Source: Tessaracoccus aquimaris
GTDB lineage: Bacteria > Actinomycetota > Actinomycetes > Propionibacteriales > Propionibacteriaceae
Assembly (NCBI RefSeq): GCF_001997345.1
Contig: NZ_CP019606.1
Location: 1,674,001 to 1,738,000, forward strand
DNA: 64,000 nucleotides
Direction: 5' to 3'
Below the pieces are notes generated by a model. The model was not told where the DNA came from, ran no database searches, and saw only the letters and a program-made list of their open reading frames with translations. How positions within the stretch are numbered: position 1 is the stretch's first letter; each line of letters begins with the position of its first letter. Below, in pieces: positions 56,656 through 64,000 of this stretch. The position numbers were made by a program, and so were the translations under genes.

Positions 56656-59600
56656 ATGGTGTTCGAACGACTCACCGCGCTCTTCGCCTCAGGGGGCAGC
56701 CGCCCGCCGAAGGAACTGCAGGCAGCCCTGGCCCCCATCAAGCTCATGGGTGAGGACGTCTACGAGTCGCTTGTCGGTTACGTGACCACGGGCTCCCCCG
56801 CCGAGGCCCTGCTGTCGTTCAGGTCGAGCCAGGGCGGCTCAGGGCCGACGACAGGCCTGGGTACCGATGACGTGGCGATGCTGCTCGGCAATCCCGGCGC
56901 CTCCGACTGGCCCTCGCCGTGGCAGGTGCGTGACCTCGAGAAGGACATCCAGAAGGCGACCGGCGTCAAGTTCAAGGCGTCCCTGAACGACCAGTACCGC
57001 CTGTCGTTGGCGCGCGAGGCGCTCACGCCGGAGCAGTGGGTCCGCTACGGCAGGATCCTGGAATCGGCGAGCACCGTCACGGTGCTGACCGACGATGAGG
57101 TGGTGCCGCGCTGGCTCAGCATCCTGTGGGGAACCGTTGAGCGCTTCGATCCCGACCGCAACCAGAGCAAGGGCCCCGGCTGGGATGTCGGCTTCGTCCG
57201 GTCCCTGCTGACGGCCGACGGCCGCACCGATGAGGAGGCGAATGCCGCCATCGCCCAGTTGGCCTTCGTCTCCGCCCCCAGTTCATCGTCCTGGCAGCCG
57301 CTGCGCAGGCCAGTGCTGCGCGGCCTCGCCGACTTCGTCAAGGATCACCACGACGTTGCGGTCGCCCAGTACACCCGCTCCGGCGCCGAGGACAAGGCAG
57401 CCACCCTCACGTTGCTCGGCACCGACGCCGACCTCGCGGCCCAACTCGACGACCTGTGGGACCTCGCCGCCCGCGGCACGGCCAAGGGCGTGCGCGAACA
57501 GGCCGTCGCACACCTGGCCACCCTGCCGTCGACCGAACGGGCGTCCCGGCTCGCCGAGGCGGTCAGGGCCGCGCCTGCCGCGCAGGCCGAGACGGCCACC
57601 GACTACCTCGCCCGCGTCGGTGACGCGGCCGCCATCGAGGCCCTCAACGCGCTGGCCGCCGAGATCACGGACGCCAGGAAGTCCCGGCTGCTTGAGTCCG
57701 CGCTGGCCCGCGTGCAGCAGGCCGCCGACGGCGAGGAGGCCGACCTCGACCTACCGCCCGTCCCGACGATCGAGTCGGGCCGGTTGGGCGACGACTTCGT
57801 CGAGGAGTGCATGAGGCTCTCCGCCGCCGCCAACGAACGCGACAAGCTGCGCCTCGCGGAACTGCCCGCCACCGTCCAGGACTGGCAGCGGCAGGCGATC
57901 ACCGGCCGCATCAAGGTCACCGACCGCATCAACGACGCCGACTTTGCCCGCATCCGTGATTACCTCAACGACGGAGGCAAGCGCCCGAAGCTGCTCGACG
58001 AGGTGATCCGGCTCGGCCTGATCCCCAAGAAGGGGCTCGGGCTGGCCCATCAGGTCCGCCTCCACCAACTGAGCTGGCAGCTCAGGAACGAGGCCGACCT
58101 CAACGTCGACCTGCGCGCGCTGCTCGCCGTCGCGACCGAGACCGAGGCTGAGGTGCCTGGCCGACGCGGCACCGCCGAGGACTACGTCAGCTCGCTGCCC
58201 TTCTCATGGGACTTCGTCAACCGGGTCGACATCGAGAACGTCTGGCCCTACTTCGCCGAGCACCCGCTGCGTCTCGAGCAGTCCCTCGGGATGAACACCA
58301 CCGCTCCCCGCCGGGCTTCTACGTCGACTCCACCGCCGACGTGGCGACCTCCATCGGCATCCTGCAGGCGTTCCCGTCGCTGCCCGCGCCTACGTGGCCC
58401 GCCTGCACGAGATCGCGCTCGGCACCGGCAAGACGCACAGGCAGCTCGCGCAGGACACCCTCGCCGCCCGCTCCAACGCCGTCGACATCGCCGCACACGG
58501 CCTCACGGACTCCCGGATGGAGGTGCGTGCCGCCGCCGCGACCTGGCTCGGCCGGATCGGCTCCGAAGACGGAGCCGCCCCGCTCAGGAAGGCCCTCGCC
58601 TCCGAGAAGCGCGAGACGGTGATGGCCTCGATCCTCGGCGCCCTGAACCAGCTCGGCGAGGACCTCACCGAGGACCTCAGCCCGAAGGTGCTCGCCGCCC
58701 AGGCCGCGAAGGGCCTCAAGGCCAAGGCCCCCGCCGCCATCGAGTGGCTTCCCGTCGACTCGATCCCGGCGGTCAAGTGGGCCGACGGCACCCCGGTCGA
58801 CCCTGACATCATCGTCTGGTGGCTGCGTCTCGCCACGAAGCTGAAGGACCCGCTCGGCGCAGGCCTGCTGCCGATCTACGTCTCGCTGCTCGACGACGAC
58901 TCGCAGGAACGGCTCGGCGAGTTCGTGCTGCGCGCCTGGATCGCGGAGGACACCGCGACCGCCAGCGAGGAGGAGGCCCGTGCCCACGCCGCGGCGCTCG
59001 CACCGGGGCGCCACGCGCAGTACCAGGGCTACGCCAAGCGCAGCCCCAAGAACGACTACTACCGGCAGTTGGCGGCCAAGACCGAGGCGCAGCACTTCGA
59101 GGACCTTCGCCGCGAGAAGCTCGGCGAGTACCTGGGGTCGGCCTCCGCGTCGAAGGGCATCCTCGCCCTGACCGTCGGCGCCCCCGGCCACGTCACGTAC
59201 CAGGCCACCACCTCCTACTTCAAGACCCACACCGCGCGCCGCGCGCAGATCGAGGCCCTCGTCACCGCGGCGTCGGGCAACGACGACCCGGCCGCGATCC
59301 AGTTGGTGCTGCAGGTGGCGCGCCGCTTCAAGCAGCGCACCGTACAGGAGAAGGCGACGGAGCTGATCGAGGCGATCGCGGAGCGGCGCGGATGGACGGC
59401 CGACGAACTGGCCGACCGCACCATCCCCTCCGCCGGCTTCGACGACGACGGCCTGCTGCACCTCGACTACGGCCCCCGCGAGTTCATCGGCCGGTTGGGC
59501 CGCAGCGCAAAGGGCCTCTGGCAGATCGAGCTCAGCGCCGCCGACGGCAAGCCCATCAAGGCGCTGCCGGCGATCGCCAAGTCCGACGACGAGGAGGTCG

Positions 59601-60382
59601 CCAAGGAGAGCAAGAAGCAGCTCACCACCTCCAAGAAGGAGATCAAGCAGCTCGTCGACCTGCAGACCGCCCGCCTGTTCGAGGCCATGTGCATCCAGCG
59701 CGGCTGGCCCGCCGACCAGTGGCGCGAGCTGATCGCCGAGCACCCGATCCTCCGCCAGGTGATCACCGGGCTCGTGTGGCAGGCCGGCGACGGCGAGGAG
59801 CCAGCCGACGCGGACGCCCTGTTCCGGCTGACGCCCGAGGGTGAGTTGATCGGCATCGACGACGACACCTTCGACCTGCCCGACGGTGCGACCGTCCGGC
59901 TGGCGCACAGCGCTACCGTCACCGCCGAGGCCGCCGAGGCGTGGCGGACCCATCTGGACGACTACGACGCGCAGCCGATCTTCGATCAGTTCGACACCGC
60001 GGTCGCCCAGGTCGCGCCCGACGCCACCGTCGTGAACACGCGGTACGGCTGGCTGAGCGACTCGTTCGCGATCCGCGGCCGGGCGACCAGGCGCGGCTAC
60101 GTCCGTGGCCAGGCGGAGGACGGCGGCTGGTTCAGCCGCTACTACCGCGACTACCCGAGCGTCGGGCTGCGGGCCGTCATCGAGTTCACCGGCAGCTTCG
60201 TGCCGGAGGAACTGATCCCCGCCGCCGTCCAGACGCTGTACTTCGAGTCCCTCAAGCGGGGCAGGACGATGCCGCTCAGCGATGTGCCGCCGATCCTGCT
60301 CGCCGAGTCGATCAAGGACTACGAGTTCACCGGCGACGCGGGCCAGTTCGACCCCGATTGGGAAAGCAAGAGCCAGTACTGA
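56656..60382 (+). CDS. DUF4132 HEAT-like repeat protein (two frameshifts)
   Basis: This is a large, mostly helical protein of about 1,242 residues. Ala-rich, HEAT-like repeats fill the first two-thirds (for example GLTDSRMEVRAAAATWLGRI). The C-terminal DUF4132 domain contains TARLFEAMCIQRGWPADQWR, TPEGELIGIDDDTFDLPDGA and WRTHLDDYDAQPIFDQF. The frame breaks at CCCC 58306-58309 and again at CCC 58383-58385; one base at each site restores TAPPPGFYVDSTADVATS and YVARLHEIALGTG. AAAGGA precedes ATG 56656. Its stop overlaps the MoxR gene (TGATG). Confidence 0.85.
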
Positions 60383-61479
60383 TGAGCAAGAGCACGCTGC
60401 GGGTCCCCGCCGAGGTCCGCTACGCCGACGAACTTGAGCGGCTGCGGGCCGCCGACGAGGCCGAGAAGCGGCCGCTCCCACCCGGCTGGCGGCTCAGCCC
60501 GAGGGCCGTGCGGTCCTTCATCGTCGGCGACCCCGCGCTGCAGGTCAGCCGCAAGTTCTACGGCGACGACCCGCTGGTCGACCGGGCGGTCGTCACGCTG
60601 CTGGGGCGCCAGGCGCTGATGCTGGTCGGCGAGCCGGGCACGGCCAAGTCGATGCTGTCGGAACTGCTCGCCGCGGCGATCAGCGGCACGTCGACGCTGA
60701 CGGTGCAGGGCACGGCGGGCACCACCGAGGACCACCTGCGCTACTCGTGGAACTACGCCCTGCTGCTCGCCGAGGGGCCGACGCCCCGCGCGCTGGTCAA
60801 GAGCCCGATCTTCCAGGCGATGGAGACCGGCAGGGTCGCCCGCGTCGAGGAGATCACCCGCACCGCCCCCGAGATCCAGGACACCCTCGTCAGCCTGCTC
60901 TCGGAGAAGCTGCTGATGGTGCCGGAACTCGGCCCGGACGAACTGGTCGGCGCGCAGGCGGGCTTCAACCTGATCGCCACCGCCAACCTCCGCGACCGTG
61001 GCGTCAACGAGATGAGCTCCGCGCTCAAGCGGCGGTTCAACTTCGAGACCGTCAAGCCGATCGCCGACCGCGCCTTCGAGGTTGAGCTGGTCAGCAGGCA
61101 GCTCGCCGAGTCGCTCGACACGGTGCCCGCGAAGGTGGAGGCCCCGGCCGACGTGATCGAACTGCTCGTGACGGCGTTCCGGGAACTGCGCGACGGTCGC
61201 ACCGAGCAGGGCACCCCACTGAAGCGCCCCGAGACCGTGATGTCGACGGCGGAGGCGGTCAACGTCGCGCACGCCGCGGCCCTGGAGGCCGCCTACTTCG
61301 GCGACGGCCGCGTCGGCGGCGGCGAGATCGCCCGAGCCCTGGCGGGCGTGGCGCTGAAGGACTCGACGGAGGACAGGGCGCGGCTCCGGTACTGGGTCGA
61401 CAACGTGGTGCGGGAACGCGCCGGCGGCGACCCGCAGTGGCGCGAGTTCCTGACGGCGGCCCGCTCCGCCTGGGACTGA
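60382..61479 (+). CDS. MoxR-type AAA+ ATPase
   Basis: The 365-residue ATPase has Walker A GEPGTAKS (83-90), a Walker B-like RVARVEEITR, sensor region FNLIATANLRDRGVNEMSSA and arginine finger ALKRRFNFE. MoxR proteins act as chaperone-like motors together with VWA proteins that deliver targets; a VWA-type gene begins two genes downstream. The Walker B DE pair reads EE here. It is coupled to DUF4132 upstream by TGATG. Confidence 0.93.
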   Translation: MSKSTLRVPAEVRYADELERLRAADEAEKRPLPPGWRLSPRAVRSFIVGDPALQVSRKFYGDDPLVDRAVVTLLGRQALMLVGEPGTAKSMLSELLAAAISGTSTLTVQGTAGTTEDHLRYSWNYALLLAEGPTPRALVKSPIFQAMETGRVARVEEITRTAPEIQDTLVSLLSEKLLMVPELGPDELVGAQAGFNLIATANLRDRGVNEMSSALKRRFNFETVKPIADRAFEVELVSRQLAESLDTVPAKVEAPADVIELLVTAFRELRDGRTEQGTPLKRPETVMSTAEAVNVAHAAALEAAYFGDGRVGGGEIARALAGVALKDSTEDRARLRYWVDNVVRERAGGDPQWREFLTAARSAWD

Positions 61480-61481
61480 CC

Positions 61482-63854
61482 TTGGACGACCGGCTCTCCG
61501 CCGCCCGGGCCGCGCGCGACGACCTCGCCGCGGCGGGCGTGCACCTGCTCCCGATCAGGCACCACTCCCCCGCCTGCGCGGCCGCAACCGCGCGCCTGAT
61601 CGACGAGGTGCGCCCCGCCGCGATCCTGATCGAGGGCCCGCTGCACTACGACGCGCTGCTTCCCGACCTGCAGCACCCCGACACCACGCCCCCGGTTTCC
61701 GTGCTCACGGTGCGCGCCACCGACGAGGGCAGGACGTCGTCGCTGTTCCCGCTCGCCGAGTTCTCCCCCGAATGGGTCGCGCTGCGGGCAGGCGCCGACC
61801 TTGGCATCCCGACGGCCTTCATCGACCTGGATCAGCCGAGCAGGCCGGAACTCAGCCGCGACGAGGTCGTCCTGCAGTCCGAGCGCTACCTGGAGCAGAG
61901 CCGCACGATCGCCGAACTGGCCGCCCGGCTCGGCTGCCGCGACCACGACGAACTGTGGGACCACCTCTTCGAACTGCGCGGCGACGAGCCGGCCGCGCGG
62001 CTGTTCGACGACGTGTTCGCGTGGAGCGCGCTCGCCCGCCTCGACTACGAGGCCGAGGTGCTGGAGAGCGAGGGCTCGCTGCGCCGCGAGGCCTGCATGC
62101 TCGCCGAGCTGAGGTCGTGGCGCGGGCGCGTCGACGGCCCCATCGTGGTGGTCACCGGCGCCTTCCACACCCTCGCCCTCGTCGAGGAGTTGGCGGATCT
62201 GCCGGGGCGCACCCCGCTGGCGGAGCACCCCGCCTCCGATCCCGTCTCGCCTGACGACTCCTGGTTGGTGCCCATCACCGCGTCGACTCTCGACGGGCTG
62301 CGCGGCTACTCGGCCGGGATGCCGGCCCCCAGCTTCTGGCGCCGCGACTGGCGGGCCCGCACCGCTGGCGCGTCGCGGTCAGAGGTCGGCGTCGGCTTCA
62401 TCCTCGACGTGGTCGCCAGGGCCAACGCAAGCAGCACGGACCCGCCGATCAGCTTCGCGTCGGCGCAGGAGGCGGTGCTGCAGGCGGAGCGCCTCGCTGG
62501 GCTGCGGGGCCATCCGTGGCCGTCGCGGATGGACGTGGTCGACGCGATCTCCTCGTGCCTGGTCGACGAGGCCGTCACGCCGTCGCTGCGGGACGCGGTC
62601 GCCGAACTGTTCGCCGACCCCACCCCGGGGTCCGTGCGGCGCGACGGTCGCACCCCGCCGATCGTGCGTGAGACCCGCGCGGAGGCGTCCCGGCTGCGCT
62701 TCGTGATCGACGACTTCGCCTCGCACAGCACCTCCCTCGACATCTCCCGCAGCGAGTCGGCCCGCACCAGGAGCCGCTTCCTGCACCTGCTGGCCTTCGT
62801 CGGCGTGCCGTTCGCGACCAGGGCGAGCGGGCCGGACCTGGTCAGCGGGATGGGCGCCTCGTTCCTGACCGAGCGATGGGACTACCAGTGGTCCCCCGCC
62901 GTCGAGGCGTCGCTGGTGTCCCTGATGCCGCGCGCCGCGACCCTGCACGACGCCGGGGCCACCGTGGTGCGCGAGCGCCTGGAGGCGCTGGGTGAGAACG
63001 CCCGCGAGTCCTCGCCCTTCACCGACCTGCTCGTCACCGTCGCCCTCGCCGGCCTCACCAGCCAGGAACGCCCCCTCCTGGACGCCGTCGACGAGCTCAT
63101 CGAACGGGACCCGTCCCTGCCCTCGGTGCTCGCCAGCGCGACCCGCCTGCTCGGCCTGTGGCTCGCCCGCTCGCGGGTCCAGTTCGCGGAGCCCGAGCGC
63201 CTCGGCCCCCTCGTGGACCGCGCCCTCGCGCAGGCGGCCTACCTGCTCCCCGACCTCGCCGCCGTACCACGGGAGGCGGAACTGGACGCCGTCTCCCAGG
63301 TCGTCGCGGCGCGGCGCCTGCTGCGCGACCTCGACGCGGCCGAGGCGGTCGACGCGACCGCGCTGTCGGAGGCCCTGACCAAGCTCCGCGCGCCGGGCAC
63401 TGCCCCCGCGGTCAGGGGCGCCGCGCTCGCCGTGGCCGCCGCCGACGGGCACCTGAACGAGGATGACCTGGCAGCCGAACTCAGGGCGCACTTCGCGGCG
63501 GGCGCCGAGCCGGGGACCGCCGCGCGACTCCTGACGGGGATGCTGCGCGCCGCCCCCGAACTGCTGGTCCGCTCGCACGAACTCTTCCTCGCCGCCGATG
63601 AGGCCCTGCAACGGCTCCCCGGCGACGTGTTCCTCGACGTGCTGCCGGAGTTGCGGCACGGGTTCACCTGGCTGAAGCCCCTCGAGACCTCGACGGTGGC
63701 ATCGAAGGTCGCGGCGCTGGTCGGCGGGGACGCCTCGGCGATCGACGCGCCGATCGCCGTCACCACAGCCGACCTCGGGCAGGGCATGGCGATCGAGGCC
63801 CAACTGGCGGCGCTGCTCCAACAGCGACACCTCGGAGAATGGATCGGCTCGTGA
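61482..63854 (+). CDS. DUF5682 family protein
   Basis: The protein of about 790 residues starts with the family's characteristic HLLPIRHHSPACAAATARLI and AILIEGPLHYDALLPDL segment. An Ala/Leu/Arg-rich helical body follows, with VDGPIVVVTGAFHTLALVE near residue 220. It belongs to DUF5682, which occurs with MoxR and VWA genes. The HH...EGP signature loosely recalls erythromycin esterase/TraB-type catalytic pockets, but no activity is established. The start is TTG 61482; GTG 61437 would overlap the MoxR gene. Confidence 0.85.
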   Translation: MDDRLSAARAARDDLAAAGVHLLPIRHHSPACAAATARLIDEVRPAAILIEGPLHYDALLPDLQHPDTTPPVSVLTVRATDEGRTSSLFPLAEFSPEWVALRAGADLGIPTAFIDLDQPSRPELSRDEVVLQSERYLEQSRTIAELAARLGCRDHDELWDHLFELRGDEPAARLFDDVFAWSALARLDYEAEVLESEGSLRREACMLAELRSWRGRVDGPIVVVTGAFHTLALVEELADLPGRTPLAEHPASDPVSPDDSWLVPITASTLDGLRGYSAGMPAPSFWRRDWRARTAGASRSEVGVGFILDVVARANASSTDPPISFASAQEAVLQAERLAGLRGHPWPSRMDVVDAISSCLVDEAVTPSLRDAVAELFADPTPGSVRRDGRTPPIVRETRAEASRLRFVIDDFASHSTSLDISRSESARTRSRFLHLLAFVGVPFATRASGPDLVSGMGASFLTERWDYQWSPAVEASLVSLMPRAATLHDAGATVVRERLEALGENARESSPFTDLLVTVALAGLTSQERPLLDAVDELIERDPSLPSVLASATRLLGLWLARSRVQFAEPERLGPLVDRALAQAAYLLPDLAAVPREAELDAVSQVVAARRLLRDLDAAEAVDATALSEALTKLRAPGTAPAVRGAALAVAAADGHLNEDDLAAELRAHFAAGAEPGTAARLLTGMLRAAPELLVRSHELFLAADEALQRLPGDVFLDVLPELRHGFTWLKPLETSTVASKVAALVGGDASAIDAPIAVTTADLGQGMAIEAQLAALLQQRHLGEWIGS

Positions 63855-64000
63855 GCGGCGACGAGCGGGCGCGCCGGTGGCGACTGGTGCTCGGCCGCTA
63901 CGCCGACGAGCCGCTCGGCTCCGGGCTGTCCGCCGGCGACGCCGACCTCGACACCGCGCTCGGCTTCGTCTACGACCGCGAGTACTCGCAGCGCGGCCTC
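63851..64000 (+). CDS. Start of a probable VWA-domain protein (cut by window edge)
   Basis: Fifty codons are visible, opening VSGDERARRWRLVLGRYADE and continuing LSAGDADLDTALGFVYD. The N-terminal RRWRLVLG pattern and the position after MoxR and DUF5682 match the VWA (metallopeptidase-like) partner of such clusters. The VWA fold itself lies outside the window. The GTG start overlaps the DUF5682 stop (GTGA). Confidence 0.65.
   Translation, partial: MSGDERARRWRLVLGRYADEPLGSGLSAGDADLDTALGFVYDREYSQRGL

Noticed and set aside
58319..60481. A 720-codon open frame antisense to the DUF4132 gene
   Set aside because: Shadow frame with no recognisable domain; the plus-strand gene has DUF4132 motifs and coupling to MoxR.

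Overview
The window is high-GC DNA with a conserved actinobacterial gene order. From left to right and on matching relative strands it carries metF, a polyprenyl synthase, a PASTA kinase (pknL), class II DAHP synthase, a PlsC acyltransferase, an NlpC/P60 hydrolase, a DnaQ/GIY-YIG nuclease, trpD, ctaE and qcrCAB. As I recall it, this follows Mycobacterium tuberculosis Rv2172c to Rv2196. The flavour (Eut microcompartment, lac-type operon, DsbA/CcdA pair) suggests Propionibacteriales, but the genus cannot be fixed from the sequence alone.

Layout. 0-0.8 kb: end of a HEPN gene and a DUF6504 gene read leftward from a promoter carrying a LexA/SOS box. 1-13.8 kb: NADAR protein, degenerate Rossmann protein, DsbA/CcdA thiol pair, HelD, MetF, polyprenyl synthase, CtpE-like P-type ATPase, TenI-like protein and PknL. 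13.9-21.4 kb: beta-galactoside module (LacZ, two ABC permeases, binding lipoprotein, divergent LacI regulator). 21.5-28.5 kb: membrane-anchored unknown, threonine aldolase, DAHP synthase, MacRS-like two-component system, acyltransferase, esterase. 28.5-42.8 kb: one leftward 15-gene ethanolamine microcompartment operon, eutH-N-A-B-C-L-E-M-Q-T-J, a tandem-BMC shell protein, a 94-residue BMC-associated protein, pta and a zinc alcohol dehydrogenase. 43-56.5 kb: NlpC/P60 hydrolase, exonuclease, cyclophilin, VOC protein, sunset-domain protein, AlkZ-like glycosylase, prepilin peptidase, trpD, and the ctaE-qcrCAB respiratory operon. 56.6-64 kb: DUF4132, MoxR AAA+, DUF5682 and the start of a VWA-type gene, all overlapping.

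How the parts work together. EutH imports ethanolamine. EutBC, kept active by EutA and supplied with adenosylcobalamin by EutT, splits it to acetaldehyde and ammonia inside a shell made of EutM, EutL, EutN and the tandem-BMC protein. EutE, Pta and the alcohol dehydrogenase turn acetaldehyde into acetyl-CoA, acetyl phosphate and ethanol. CtaE and QcrCAB form part of the bc1-aa3 supercomplex.

A strong technical signal runs through the window. Ten single-base deletions, each in a G or C run, split nine otherwise well-conserved genes (ccdA, metF, the polyprenyl synthase, the P-type ATPase, pknL, DAHP synthase, prepilin peptidase, trpD, and DUF4132 twice). Adding one base at each site restores a complete family-like protein in every case. 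I therefore annotate these as full-length genes with probable sequencing errors, not as pseudogenes.
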